Positions 54,438 through 64,000 of a stretch of 64,000 nucleotides of DNA are shown piece by piece. The stretch comes from Anaerolineaceae bacterium (GTDB lineage Bacteria; Chloroflexota; Anaerolineae; Anaerolineales; Anaerolineaceae): contig JAJUGU010000004.1 of the NCBI GenBank assembly GCA_029265815.1, positions 62,001 to 126,000 of the forward strand, in the 5' to 3' direction. Positions within the stretch are counted from its first letter, which is position 1. Every line of letters begins with the position of its first letter. A program made the translations under genes and the position numbers. The notes below the pieces were generated by a model, which was not told the origin of the DNA, searched no databases, and saw nothing but the letters and a program-made list of their open reading frames with translations.

Positions 54438-55958
54438 TCAAGAGGCGTCTTCTCTTTCTCTCAAATGCGGGAAGAGCAACACTTCACGAATGGTCCGCTG
54501 GTCGGTCAGCAGCATCACCAGTCGGTCAATGCCCATACCAAAACCTCCCTGCGGGGGCATTCCGTAAGACATGGCGTTCAGATAATCCTCATCCATTGGG
54601 TGGCGTTCCTCATCCTCGACATCATACTCGCGTCCCATTTCCAAGAAGCGAGCTTCCTGCTCAAGAGGATCGTTCAATTCAGTGAACGCGTTGCACAACT
54701 CCATTCCTCCCACAAAACCTTCGAAACGCTCCACGATTGAAGGGTCGCCGGGTATGTTCTTGGCCAGCGGAGAAATATCGCGGGGATAATCATACAAGAA
54801 TGTGGGCTGGATAAACGTGGGCTCCAGATATTCTCCAAGCAGATGATCAATCAGTTTTCCGCGTGCGGTGCCCGGTTTGAACTTCATACCCTTCTCCAAC
54901 ATCACCGCTTCGAGTGATTCTGCGGTAGGATGTTGCTGAATATCAATGCCGGTCTTCTCGATCAACCCCTGCCGCAGGTCAACGCGCCGCCAGGGTGGAT
55001 TGAAATCAATTTCGTTGCCGCAGTATGTCACTTTGCGGGTACCGAAAATACGATCACACACAAAAGCGATCATCTGCTCGGTTAATTCCATTACCTTCAG
55101 ATAATCGGCGTACGCCCAGTAATATTCAAGCTGGGTGAACTCAGGATTATGCTTATAAGAAACACCCTCGTTGCGAAAGTCGCGCCCGATCTCGTAAACG
55201 CGGTCAAAACCGCCAACAATCAATCTTTTCAGATATAGCTCAAATGAAATACGCAGGAAAAGGTCTTGTTTCAACTGGTTATGATGCGTGATGAACGGTC
55301 TGGCTGCAGCCCCGCCATAGATCGGCTGCAGGATGGGTGTCTCGACTTCGAGGAAGCCGCGTTCGTCAAGAAAGGCGCGGATGGCCGAAACCACAGCTGC
55401 ACGTGTGCGGAAGATCTTGCGTACATCTTCGTTGACAGCCAGGTCAGCGTAACGCTGGCGGTAGCGGGTTTCTGGATCAGCGAGTGTGGCATGTCGTACC
55501 ACCTGCCCATCGACGACTTCGTCTTTAGCAGCTGGCAGCGGGGTAATGGCCTTGGCAAGCATTTTAAAGTCGTGAACCTGCAGGCTGATCTCGCCCGTGC
55601 GGGTTCTGATCATGTCGCCAGAAGCCTGGATGTAATCACCAATATCAAATTGATCTTTGAAGCGCTGCATGGCTTCTTCACCCAGCTCATTAACGCGGAA
55701 GAAAAGTTGAATCCGGCCGCTGCCGTCTTCGATATGAGCGAAAGCCAGCTTTCCCATCAACCGGATGGCACGCAGCCTGCCCCCCAGGATAGCCTGCAGG
55801 GGGTCTTGCCTGCCTTCAGCTTCAGCTTTTTCAAATGCGCGGATCGCCTCGGCCGTAGTCTGGTTCACTTCTGCCCGTGTAGGGTACGGTTCCAGCCCTG
55901 CGGCGCGCATTGCCAGTATTTTTTCATAGCGAATTCGTTCCAGTTCAGTAAATTCCAT
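54438..55958 (-). CDS. lysS: lysyl-tRNA synthetase (class II)
   Basis: OB fold, FLEVETPILQPIYGGAAARPFITHHN, RVYEIGRDFRNEGVSYKHNPEFTQLEYYWAYADY, GGFGMGIDRLVMLLTD. Confidence 0.96.
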   Translation of the reverse strand: MEFTELERIRYEKILAMRAAGLEPYPTRAEVNQTTAEAIRAFEKAEAEGRQDPLQAILGGRLRAIRLMGKLAFAHIEDGSGRIQLFFRVNELGEEAMQRFKDQFDIGDYIQASGDMIRTRTGEISLQVHDFKMLAKAITPLPAAKDEVVDGQVVRHATLADPETRYRQRYADLAVNEDVRKIFRTRAAVVSAIRAFLDERGFLEVETPILQPIYGGAAARPFITHHNQLKQDLFLRISFELYLKRLIVGGFDRVYEIGRDFRNEGVSYKHNPEFTQLEYYWAYADYLKVMELTEQMIAFVCDRIFGTRKVTYCGNEIDFNPPWRRVDLRQGLIEKTGIDIQQHPTAESLEAVMLEKGMKFKPGTARGKLIDHLLGEYLEPTFIQPTFLYDYPRDISPLAKNIPGDPSIVERFEGFVGGMELCNAFTELNDPLEQEARFLEMGREYDVEDEERHPMDEDYLNAMSYGMPPQGGFGMGIDRLVMLLTDQRTIREVLLFPHLREREDAS

Positions 55959-56077
55959 CTTACCTTTTCCTTGTTTTAATCAAGAGACCTGCCCGGTCTT
56001 CTTGGGGGCAGGCCTCTGGTTTGCAGAGTTTGGATCACCCAGGTCGATCGATCGGTGTGACCCCTATTGTACTAGGT

Positions 56078-56545
56078 TTATTCCACTTTGATTACCTTCA
56101 CAAAGTATGATCCTGCAGGAGCATCCACCTGCACCCTATCGCCCGCTCGCCTTCCCAGCAGAGCCTTACCCAGAGGGCTTTCGTTAGAGATCTTTCCAGC
56201 GCTCGGATCAGCTTCTGCAGCACCCACAATTTCGTAGGCTTCCTTATCTTTGCTGCCCTCTTCCTGAATGGTGACACAGTTCCCCACCTGGATGGTTTCT
56301 TTATCTACATCTTTTTCATCCACAACCCGCGCGGTTGCCAGCAGGATCTCCAGTTCCTTGATTCTACCCTCAACGAACGCCTGTTCATTCTTGGCCGCTT
56401 CCAATTCGGCGTTGTCGAGCAATTCACCGCCTTCGATGGCTTCGTGAAGCCGTTCAGCGATCTGTTCACGCTTTGTGGTTCGCAGGTAATTAAGCTCTTC
56501 CTGCAATTTTTGATACCCTTCAGAAGTCAGGAATGTTGTAGGCAT
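56078..56545 (-). CDS. greA: transcription elongation factor GreA
   Basis: MPTTFLTSEGYQKLQEELNYLRTTKREQIAERLHEAIEGGELLDNAELEAAKNEQ...; SPLGKALLGRRAGDRV. Confidence 0.95.
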   Translation of the reverse strand: MPTTFLTSEGYQKLQEELNYLRTTKREQIAERLHEAIEGGELLDNAELEAAKNEQAFVEGRIKELEILLATARVVDEKDVDKETIQVGNCVTIQEEGSKDKEAYEIVGAAEADPSAGKISNESPLGKALLGRRAGDRVQVDAPAGSYFVKVIKVE

Positions 56546-56858
56546 ATTTATTTTTTCCTTCACAATGAAAGTGCGGAAGAATGAAAAATCCCCGCCAGTA
56601 GCAACATCTTTCGAATGTAAAAAAACCACTCCTCGTGGAGCGATTTATAAAAATGAGGGAATAATCATTTTCTTCGTCTCTAGTGTTCAATTACTATAAC
56701 ATAAATGAAATTCAATTGCAAGACTGACCGATTCCCTTACGCTTAAGAATCATGCAAATTTCATAAAAAAGGGTGATCTTCTATAAAAACAGCAGGAAAA
56801 GAAGTAAAGATGTTTTGCTGATCTGCTAAACCCATCTTTTTTCACCAGTTTTATCTTT

Positions 56859-56890
56859 AAAAAAACCGCGAATCAAAAAACGATTCGCGG
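56859..56890 (-). terminator. intrinsic terminator of oxidoreductase operon
   Basis: Minus CCGCGAATC...GATTCGCGG followed by T7. Confidence 0.8.
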
Positions 56891-56913
56891 CTCTATTCCT
56901 TTATATCCTTCAG

Positions 56914-57453
56914 CTAGTTTACTTTATACTTCTCACCTTCGCGCAGGGCTTGATAATTCTGTGGCAGCAGTTTATGATGGCGTTCGGGCAGGTGCCCTTT
57001 CAATGCCTTCTCGATCGCCTCCAATGGCAGCACAGGCAGGTTGGCGATCAACGCCCCCAGCAGCACCATGTTAGTCATGCGCTTGTCACCGAGCTTCTCG
57101 GCGATTTCATTAGCCTTCACGCTGATCACCTTGATATCCTTGCGTTCAGCAGGGCGGTCGACCATCGACTCGTTGATCACGAGCACGCCACCAGGTTTGA
57201 CCATACTTTCATATTTATCAAGAGACGGCCGGTTCATTACGATCACCGCTGTTGGATGTTCCACCATAGGCGAGCCAATCTCTTCATTCGAAATAACCAC
57301 CGTGCAGTTCGCTGTACCACCGCGCATCTCGGGGCCGTAGGATGGGATCCAGGTAACTTCGCGCCCCTCATCCATTCCGGCGTATGCCAGCAGCTGACCG
57401 GTGAAGAGCACCCCCTGCCCGCCAAAACCTGCAACAACGATTTCTGTTTGCAT
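56914..57453 (-). CDS. 2-oxoacid:ferredoxin oxidoreductase gamma subunit
   Basis: VAGFGGQGVLFTGQLLAYAGMDEGREVTWIPSYGPEMRGGTANCTVVISNEEIGSP. Confidence 0.92.
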   Translation of the reverse strand: MQTEIVVAGFGGQGVLFTGQLLAYAGMDEGREVTWIPSYGPEMRGGTANCTVVISNEEIGSPMVEHPTAVIVMNRPSLDKYESMVKPGGVLVINESMVDRPAERKDIKVISVKANEIAEKLGDKRMTNMVLLGALIANLPVLPLEAIEKALKGHLPERHHKLLPQNYQALREGEKYKVN

Positions 57454-57468
57454 GCGTTTCCTCTCCTC

Positions 57469-58245
57469 TTATTTAATTTCAGCTACTGCAGGGTGGACTT
57501 TATAGTCACCGATCGGATAATATGCCACCATCTTTTCTTCCAGCCATTGCAGCGCTTCTGCTGGCGTCTTCCCCCAGTTCGTGGGGCAAATCGAAAGCAA
57601 TTCAACCAGTGAGAACCCCAGCCCGCGCATTTGCACTTCAATCGCGGTACGGATGGCTTTCTTGGCCAGGCGGATGTTCTTGGGGTCATGCAGTGAGCGG
57701 CGCACCACATAAGAAGCGCCGTCAAGCTTGGCGAGCATCTCGGCCGTTCGGATCGGATACCCCTGTGTTTCCACATCCCTGCCATTAGGCGAAGAGGTGG
57801 TCACCTGCCCTGGTAGTGTGGTTGGCGCCATCTGTCCGCCGGTCATGCCGTAATTGGTGTTATTGAGAAAGAACACCGTGATGTTCTCGCCCCTTGCTGC
57901 AGCATGCACAATTTCCGCCATGCCGATCGAAGCCAGGTCGCCGTCACCCTGGTAGGTAAAGACCATGCGGTCCGGGTACACACGTTTCACACCGGTGGCC
58001 ATCGCCGGAGCACGTCCGTGTGGAGCCTGGACAAAATCAGTGTCAAAATAATTGTAAGCAAAAACCGAGCAGCCAACCGAAGCCACACCGATCGTCCGGT
58101 CTTTCAAGCCCATCTCGTCGATCACTTCCGCGATCAAGCGGTGTGCCGTGCCGTGCGTGCAGCCCGGGCAGTAGTGGGTGCTGACATCGGTCAGGGAATC
58201 CGGTCGGGTGTAAACCATTGAATCCAGTTCATTTATCGTCATCAT
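57469..58245 (-). CDS. 2-oxoacid:ferredoxin oxidoreductase beta (TPP) subunit
   Basis: [60 protein letters not shown]. Confidence 0.92.
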   Translation of the reverse strand: MMTINELDSMVYTRPDSLTDVSTHYCPGCTHGTAHRLIAEVIDEMGLKDRTIGVASVGCSVFAYNYFDTDFVQAPHGRAPAMATGVKRVYPDRMVFTYQGDGDLASIGMAEIVHAAARGENITVFFLNNTNYGMTGGQMAPTTLPGQVTTSSPNGRDVETQGYPIRTAEMLAKLDGASYVVRRSLHDPKNIRLAKKAIRTAIEVQMRGLGFSLVELLSICPTNWGKTPAEALQWLEEKMVAYYPIGDYKVHPAVAEIK

Positions 58246-58256
58246 GGCTCACTCCT

Positions 58257-59372
58257 TTAATTCTTCTTCGCAATGCGGTTTAACCAGCGGTCGCGCGGGT
58301 GGCCTGTGGTGGTCAATGGACCTTTCACAAGGCGTTTGATCTCTCGCAGCGCTTCTTCAGGTAAAACGCAGACGCCGCCCATACGCCCGTAAAATTCTAC
58401 CGGAACCTGGCCGTGAGTCGCGATCAACACATCTTCCAGCATCTGACCGGCGTTCATTTCGAGAACCAGCATGCCTTCCACCTGTTTCGATAGTTCCTCC
58501 AATACCTTGCTCGGGAAGGGGCTGACGGTAATCGGTCTGATCAACCCAACAGGGATACCCTCAGCGCGGGCAGCTCTGACCGCAGAAAGTGCCACACGGC
58601 CGGTGGAACCAAAACCCACCACCGCGAATTTGGCATCATCCATGTAATATTCCTTGTAACGCACCTCGTTGGCTTCCACCTCCTGCCAGCGGTACATCAG
58701 CCTCAAGTTCATCTCTTCCTGCATGGCAGGATTCAAGTTGATAGAAGTCAAAAACCGGCGCTCGCGCCCTTTTGCTCCTGAGACTGCCCAATCAGGGAAA
58801 CTGGTTTTGAGCGGCTGCATTGGTGGAAGTTCGCAGGGTTCCATCATTTGGCCGATCGAACCATCAGAAAGCACTGCCACGATTGAGCGGTATTTTTCAG
58901 CCAGATCAAAAGCCAACACAGTTAGATCAACGCTTTCCTGCACACTGGCGGGTGCCAGCACGATAGGATGATAATCTCCATGTCCGCCGCCTTTAACGAT
59001 CTGATTGTAATCAGCCTGAGAAGGAGCAATGTTGCCCAACCCCGGGCCGCCGCGCTGAACATCGATTAACACCATTGGCAGTTCAGTTCCAGCGATAAAA
59101 GAAAGCCCCTCCTGCATCAAACTGATGCCGGGACCAGAAGAAGAAGTCATCACGCGCTGGCCGGTGCAGGCTGCACCATAGACCATGTTGATGGCTGCCA
59201 CTTCACTTTCAGCTTGTACAAACGCGCGGCCCAGTTCAGGCATACGGCGCGACAGATATTCAAGTGATTCGGTCTGCGGTGTGATCGGATAACCAAAATA
59301 CGCAGCTAATCCGGCACGTACGGCAGCCTCGGCTACTGCTTCGTTTCCTTTCATTAACTCTCTTGCCATCAC
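58257..59372 (-). CDS. 2-oxoacid:ferredoxin oxidoreductase alpha subunit
   Basis: [55 protein letters not shown]. Confidence 0.92.
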   Translation of the reverse strand: MMARELMKGNEAVAEAAVRAGLAAYFGYPITPQTESLEYLSRRMPELGRAFVQAESEVAAINMVYGAACTGQRVMTSSSGPGISLMQEGLSFIAGTELPMVLIDVQRGGPGLGNIAPSQADYNQIVKGGGHGDYHPIVLAPASVQESVDLTVLAFDLAEKYRSIVAVLSDGSIGQMMEPCELPPMQPLKTSFPDWAVSGAKGRERRFLTSINLNPAMQEEMNLRLMYRWQEVEANEVRYKEYYMDDAKFAVVGFGSTGRVALSAVRAARAEGIPVGLIRPITVSPFPSKVLEELSKQVEGMLVLEMNAGQMLEDVLIATHGQVPVEFYGRMGGVCVLPEEALREIKRLVKGPLTTTGHPRDRWLNRIAKKN

Positions 59373-59620
59373 CGGCCTCCTTCGGATTCACGGCTTTCAC
59401 CGGATTTTTCACGATATACGGTTATTGCAGCTTCAGGACAAACCACTGAACAAATCCCGCAGCCGGTGCAACCATCAGCAATCAATGTTGCCGGGTGATA
59501 ACCCTTGGCGGTAATATGATCATACGCCAATCCCAATACTTTTTGCGGGCAGGCTGCGACACATACTTCACAGCCTTTGCAATACGTTTCGTTGACAACG
59601 ACGCGTCCCTTTAGGGGCAT
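59369..59620 (-). CDS. 2-oxoacid:ferredoxin oxidoreductase delta subunit (2x4Fe-4S ferredoxin)
   Basis: [15 protein letters not shown] and [15 protein letters not shown]; overlaps alpha start (ATGA). Confidence 0.92.
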   Translation of the reverse strand: MPLKGRVVVNETYCKGCEVCVAACPQKVLGLAYDHITAKGYHPATLIADGCTGCGICSVVCPEAAITVYREKSGESRESEGGR

Positions 59621-59755
59621 TCATACCTCCTGGAGATTCCCGTTGCCGGGTTTTTTACCGGACCAAATGATCCGGGTCAAGCATATTATCCTCGATTTCA
59701 TTTTTTTTTATAAGTTCCACGCTCCTCAGTATCGTGATGTTATATCTGCGAAAAG

Positions 59756-59786
59756 ATAAAAAAAGCAGGAGATAAACTCCTGCTTA
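59756..59786 (-). terminator. intrinsic terminator
   Basis: Minus AAGCAGGAG TTTAT CTCCTGCTT then T-rich, downstream of thiolase. Confidence 0.75.
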
Positions 59787-59848
59787 ATCCCTATACGAGG
59801 TGGGCATGCCAAAACGATCAAGTTCCAGGAAGGGGAAACAGATATCGT

Positions 59849-61069
59849 TCATTCTGACACCCATTCCACCAGGGTTGCCTCACCCTGTCCAACACCCACA
59901 CATAACGCTGCCATGCCATAATAAGGCCTTGAGCAGCCGGGTGCCCGCCTTTTCATTTCATGGATCAATGTGGTTAAGATACGCGCCCCAGAACACCCCA
60001 GTGGATGCCCGAGAGCGATTGCTCCGCCGTTTACGTTGGTGATCTCTTCTGACAGGTCAAGTTCACGCAGCACAGCCAGAGCCTGCACTGCGAATGCCTC
60101 ATTGATTTCCACAAGCTGTAAATCACCTGATTTTAACCCTGCCCGTTCCAGGGCTTTCCTGGCTGCGGGGATTGGTCCTAATCCCATCGTGCGCGGTTCC
60201 ACACCCGCCGCAGCGGAGGATATGATTCTGACTAAAGGTTTATAACCAAGCGCAGCCGCCTTTTCAGCGCTCATGACCAGCAGCGCTGCGGCTCCATCGT
60301 TCATGCCTGATGAATTGCCTGCTGTTACTGATCCATCCTTGCGAAATGACGGTTTTAACCGCGCCAGTGATTCCATTGTGGTATCACGCCGCGGTCTTTC
60401 GTCAATGGATACCGTTATGGGGTCTCCTTTTTTCTGGGCGACGGTCACAGCCGCGATTTCATCCACAAACCTTCCACTGTCAATAGCCGCAATCGCGCGT
60501 GCGTGGCTCTGCACGGCGAATCTATCCTGCTCTTCGCGCGAAATCTGATACCTGTCAGCGATATTTTCAGCAGTTTCTCCCATTGGATCAGTGCCATATA
60601 GTTCTGCCATGCGCGGATTGGGAAACCGCCATCCTAAAGCCGTGTCATAAGCGGTCAGATTGCCGAAGGGATATCCAGATTCAGCCTTTGGCAACACATA
60701 AGGAGCACGCGACATACTCTCCACCCCGCCGGCGATGTAGATATCTCCCTCACCGGCGCGGATGGCACGAAACGCAGCATTGACAGCGGTCAACCCTGAA
60801 GCACACAATCGATTGAATGTCACCGCAGGAACTGATACAGGGAACCCTGCCAGCAAGGTGGCCATACGCGCCACATTGCGGTTATCCTCCCCTGCCTGGT
60901 TGGCACATCCAAGGTAAACTTCTTCAATCACCGCTGGATCGAGGTGATTCCTATCAACAAGAGTTTTCAGGACAAATGCCGCCAGGTCATCAGGGCGAAT
61001 GCGAGCCAGCGACCCGCCCAGAGCACCAATTGGTGTGCGAACGGCATCTACGATCACCACATCAGTCAT
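59849..61069 (-). CDS. acetyl-CoA C-acyltransferase (thiolase)
   Basis: [74 protein letters not shown]. Confidence 0.95.
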   Translation of the reverse strand: MTDVVIVDAVRTPIGALGGSLARIRPDDLAAFVLKTLVDRNHLDPAVIEEVYLGCANQAGEDNRNVARMATLLAGFPVSVPAVTFNRLCASGLTAVNAAFRAIRAGEGDIYIAGGVESMSRAPYVLPKAESGYPFGNLTAYDTALGWRFPNPRMAELYGTDPMGETAENIADRYQISREEQDRFAVQSHARAIAAIDSGRFVDEIAAVTVAQKKGDPITVSIDERPRRDTTMESLARLKPSFRKDGSVTAGNSSGMNDGAAALLVMSAEKAAALGYKPLVRIISSAAAGVEPRTMGLGPIPAARKALERAGLKSGDLQLVEINEAFAVQALAVLRELDLSEEITNVNGGAIALGHPLGCSGARILTTLIHEMKRRAPGCSRPYYGMAALCVGVGQGEATLVEWVSE

Positions 61070-61220
61070 CCATACCCTCCTCAAAACTTTTGCCCCTTGA
61101 TTCTACCATCATTATAGAGAAACGTTAATTTTGAACAGAAAATGTAAGGAATAATTCGGATTCATTTATAATAATTAATGAATATTTGCCAACATTTTTG
61201 CCCGGCCGATACAATCTGCC

Positions 61221-62705
61221 ATGAAACCAAATTACTTCAGCCGATATCCTTCTCATCCCTCACTGCTAACCTTCTTCGTGGTGATTGTCTTATTGCTCTC
61301 CGCCTGCAGCAGCGGGCAGGGTCTTCAGAATACCACCAATGCCGGAAAAACCTACGAAGTCGCTCCGGAATTTCGCGAATTCTACAACTCACTCGGCGGC
61401 GAAAATATCCTCGGTCCTGCAATCTCAAAGATGTTTACATTTCAAACCTTCGAATGCCAGTACACAGTCAACGTGTTGATGTGTCAGAATCCCGTCCTTA
61501 CTGGCAGCAGCCGTTTTGGGTTGTATCCACTTGGTAATTCTCTAAACATCCAGGAATCTCCAGACGCGAGTGCGCCTGCCGAAAGCAGCCGTGTGGTCAA
61601 TGGATATAGTATTTACGAAGAATTCATTCCCCTCTATGACCAGTTTTCTGGTCTTCAATTCGCAGGTAATCCCATCAGTCAGGTCCATATCAATTATTCA
61701 CAGGAACGAATCGAGCAATACTTCGAAAATATCGGGCTCTATCGCAGCTTTAATGACGCTCCAGGAGAAGTGAAACTCCTGGCATATGGTGCTCTGGCCT
61801 GTGATACTGAATGTCAATACAACCCTTCCATAGATTCCCTGATCATCAGTTCAGAAAGCGCAGGAAACAACCAGCCTTTCCTTCCACAATTAGGAAAGAT
61901 CGGCGGAGCGACAGCCTTCGGCGCCCCATTGACCCAGCCCTACATTGCCTCTGATGGTGCCCAGGAACAAATCTATACAAACGCAGTCCTCTACAGCCCC
62001 AATGGAAGAAACGGCGAAGTGAAACTACGCCCTCTGGCAGTCCTTCTGGGGGTGTTAACCACCCCTCCGGGGCCACAAATTTATGGCAATCAAGACGGCG
62101 TCGTGTTCTATGCGGTGCAGGGAGATCTCGGGTATCACGTGCCATTAATCTTCGATGAATTTATCAGCACACACGGCGGGCTGGAGATTTCCGGTGATCC
62201 GGTAGCAGAAACAATTGAAGTTCAACCCGGTCTTTACCGGCAGTGTTTCGAAAATTATTGCCTCGACTACCAGCCATCTGCCGCGGCTGGTCAGCAAGTC
62301 AGCATGGCACCACTTGGAAAGCAGTATCTTGAGAATATGCAAGGAGCCAATTCGGGTGAAAAACCACTCGTGGTTTCCAGTAATACCGTATTGCTGCAGG
62401 TTTCTGAGCAATATAAACGCCTGCCGTCTACAAGTCCGCAGCGCATTGACATCCTTGTCCTCAAGAAAGAAGATCAGAAACCACTGTCTGGTTTTGAATC
62501 CACCCTTGACTTGCTTCTGCCAGATGGAAGCCATTACACCAGTGATATCACAGCCACACAGGCAGACGGTAAGGCATCGGTTATCATCCCGGCAATGAAC
62601 GCCATACAGAACGGTTCGATCCTCACCTACAAGGTCTGCCTCAAGGCTGCCGCTGTCGAACCGGTATGTGCATCCGGTAATTACCTCATTTGGAATCTTC
62701 CCTGA
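61221..62705 (+). CDS. lipoprotein with LGFP-like repeats
   Basis: Lipobox LLLSAC; repeats FYNSLGGENILGPAIS, PLYDQFSGLQFAGNPISQVHINYSQERIEQYFENIGLYR, FISTHGGLEISGDPVAETIEVQPGLYRQCFENYCLDY. Confidence 0.7.
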   Translation: MKPNYFSRYPSHPSLLTFFVVIVLLLSACSSGQGLQNTTNAGKTYEVAPEFREFYNSLGGENILGPAISKMFTFQTFECQYTVNVLMCQNPVLTGSSRFGLYPLGNSLNIQESPDASAPAESSRVVNGYSIYEEFIPLYDQFSGLQFAGNPISQVHINYSQERIEQYFENIGLYRSFNDAPGEVKLLAYGALACDTECQYNPSIDSLIISSESAGNNQPFLPQLGKIGGATAFGAPLTQPYIASDGAQEQIYTNAVLYSPNGRNGEVKLRPLAVLLGVLTTPPGPQIYGNQDGVVFYAVQGDLGYHVPLIFDEFISTHGGLEISGDPVAETIEVQPGLYRQCFENYCLDYQPSAAAGQQVSMAPLGKQYLENMQGANSGEKPLVVSSNTVLLQVSEQYKRLPSTSPQRIDILVLKKEDQKPLSGFESTLDLLLPDGSHYTSDITATQADGKASVIIPAMNAIQNGSILTYKVCLKAAAVEPVCASGNYLIWNLP

Positions 62706-63671
62706 TCAGGGGAAGGCTTCTCCAAAAACCATGACATTGGCGATTTTTCCCCCTGTGCTGTAAACAGTAATTTCAAATGAATATTCGTCACCCGAAGCAA
62801 GACCGGTGCTCACCTCTACCCGGCGCACACCGATCACTTCATCTGAAGCGTTGTAAGCCACTGCAGCAAGAACGATCCGGCTGGCTGACCAACCTTCACC
62901 ATCCAGGGTTGCCCCACCATTGAAGACTGCTGATAAACCATCGGGGGCAACGATGAACTGGTTGTCTTCTATCTTTAGGAACATTTGATTCGTGTTTCCA
63001 TTTTCAACCGTAGCGGCGGTCAAGATGTTTAATTCGACATTTGGATTCATGGCGACCGGTGGCGAAAAGTAAGTATAGAAAGGCAGTGCTGTACCCGCTT
63101 TCAGACGGCTGAGTGGAAACTGCGCAGATTGTGAAATCACATCCCCTGAAGAAGGATCCGTCAACCGGAATTCAGCGGTAAGGTTCTCCAGGTCCATTTC
63201 CTGGTCATTCATGATCATCGCAAAGCAATAAAGCCCGCCTGTCAAAGACGGCGTGCAATTGACAGCCTGTACTGGAATGGGTGCCGGTGTGGGATTGGGC
63301 ACCGCCAGTGTGCTCTGTGCAGGTTTCGCTGCAGGAATAATCAATTTCGTCCCGATGGCAAGGTTATAGGGGTTAATATCAGGATTCGCGGCTTTCAGTT
63401 CATCAAGGGTAAGACCGTTCAGATAGGCAATGTCGATCAATGTATCATTCGCTTTCACCGTATACACCCGGGGGGTGGGGGTAATGGTTGGAGCAAGCGT
63501 AGGAGTAGGAGCATCCGGCGGAGTAGGCGTTATTGTGGCGGTTGCTGTGGCAGTCTGGTACGGCGTCAATTGAACCGACTGCGTAGAAGTTATTGGTCCT
63601 GCCGGTTTTTTCTGTGCACATGAAGCCAGAATGATTAAAGTCATGACAATTACAACAATCCGGTGTCTCAT
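62706..63671 (-). CDS. LysM-domain lipoprotein
   Basis: Lipobox LIILASC; YTVKANDTLIDIAYLNGLTLDELKAANPDINPYNLAIGTKLIIP LysM repeat. Second ATG (63671) proposed as start. Confidence 0.82.
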   Translation of the reverse strand: MRHRIVVIVMTLIILASCAQKKPAGPITSTQSVQLTPYQTATATATITPTPPDAPTPTLAPTITPTPRVYTVKANDTLIDIAYLNGLTLDELKAANPDINPYNLAIGTKLIIPAAKPAQSTLAVPNPTPAPIPVQAVNCTPSLTGGLYCFAMIMNDQEMDLENLTAEFRLTDPSSGDVISQSAQFPLSRLKAGTALPFYTYFSPPVAMNPNVELNILTAATVENGNTNQMFLKIEDNQFIVAPDGLSAVFNGGATLDGEGWSASRIVLAAVAYNASDEVIGVRRVEVSTGLASGDEYSFEITVYSTGGKIANVMVFGEAFP

Positions 63672-63744
63672 GTTTTGCATTATACCTGAGTTAATCGTTA
63701 ATTAACCGCTTGCCGGTCTTGAAGCCATATGCTAAACTCAACGC

Positions 63745-64000
63745 ATGACACCAGAAGAGCGTCTTTATCAGGAAGTCAAGGATGCACTGACGCAAAATGA
63801 TCTGCCAAAAGCCCGGCAGCTTCTCACGCAGCTCTTAAAAATTAATCGCAGCAATCCTGAATACTGGCTGTGGATGAGCGGTGTCGTTGAAACCCGCAAA
63901 GAACGCAGCATTTGCCTTAAAGAAGCTCTAAAACTTGATCCTGGCAACCTGACAGTGATCCGTGGTCTTCGTCTTCTCGATGAAAACATACCAGACCCCG
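63745..64000 (+). CDS. TPR-like protein (3' truncated by window)
   Basis: MTPEERLYQEVKDALTQNDLPKARQLLTQLLKINRSNPEYWLWMSGVVETRKERSICLKEALKLDPGNLTVIRGLRLL. Confidence 0.7.
   Translation, partial: MTPEERLYQEVKDALTQNDLPKARQLLTQLLKINRSNPEYWLWMSGVVETRKERSICLKEALKLDPGNLTVIRGLRLLDENIPDP

Noticed and set aside
55266-55979. 237-aa plus-strand ORF opposite lysS
   Set aside because: Antisense to lysS; no SD or family signal.
55980-56025. T-box-like leader for lysS
   Set aside because: Only a simple hairpin (AGACCTGCCC/GGGCAGGCCTCT) near the start; no T-box sequence (such as TGGNACCGCG) and no terminator/antiterminator arrangement.
56950-57612. 220-aa plus-strand ORF opposite the oxidoreductase gamma/beta genes
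   Set aside because: Antisense shadow crossing two real genes and their intergenic gap.
1-64000. CRISPR arrays, rRNA genes, transposases
   Set aside because: No regularly spaced direct repeats, rRNA signatures, or transposase motifs were seen on either strand.

Overview
The window looks like a bacterial chromosome segment, probably from an Anaerolineae-like Chloroflexota (inferred from gene content and style, not proven). It holds about 70 credible genes, one tRNA-Lys(UUU), many intrinsic terminators, and no CRISPR array, rRNA or recognisable insertion sequence. The left edge (1-1218) carries a short run of phage-tail-like or secreted-fibre-like ORFs. The rest is mostly housekeeping and envelope genes: ferredoxin-NADP reductase, class V aminotransferase, sortase, two CDF metal exporters, HD-GYP protein, M32 peptidase, phosphoglycerate dehydrogenase, Elp3, YfcC transporter, guanylate kinase, MacAB-like ABC exporter, KsgA, YabE-like protein, L,D-transpeptidase, DegV, GH1 glucosidase, glucan phosphorylase, SdpRI, LysS, GreA, a 2-oxoacid:ferredoxin oxidoreductase operon, thiolase and LysM protein. 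The observations most worth follow-up are: (1) ksgA appears to lack any in-frame ATG/GTG/TTG upstream of its conserved N-terminus and may start at AUA in an 'ATAG' overlap with the upstream yabE-like gene; (2) Elp3 is divergently paired, 16 bp apart, with a Trm9/ALKBH8-like methyltransferase, suggesting a bacterial mcm5U-type wobble-uridine pathway; (3) a -10 box sits 5-7 nt upstream of the start codon of several genes, suggesting leaderless mRNAs; (4) a structured, terminator-containing leader precedes the second CDF exporter; (5) a perfect 24-bp palindrome overlaps the sdpR-like promoter; (6) a roadblock/V4R gene pair is present; (7) an unassigned structured intergenic element precedes the ferredoxin-NADP reductase gene. 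All calls come from reading sequence and translated ORFs; no database search was run.
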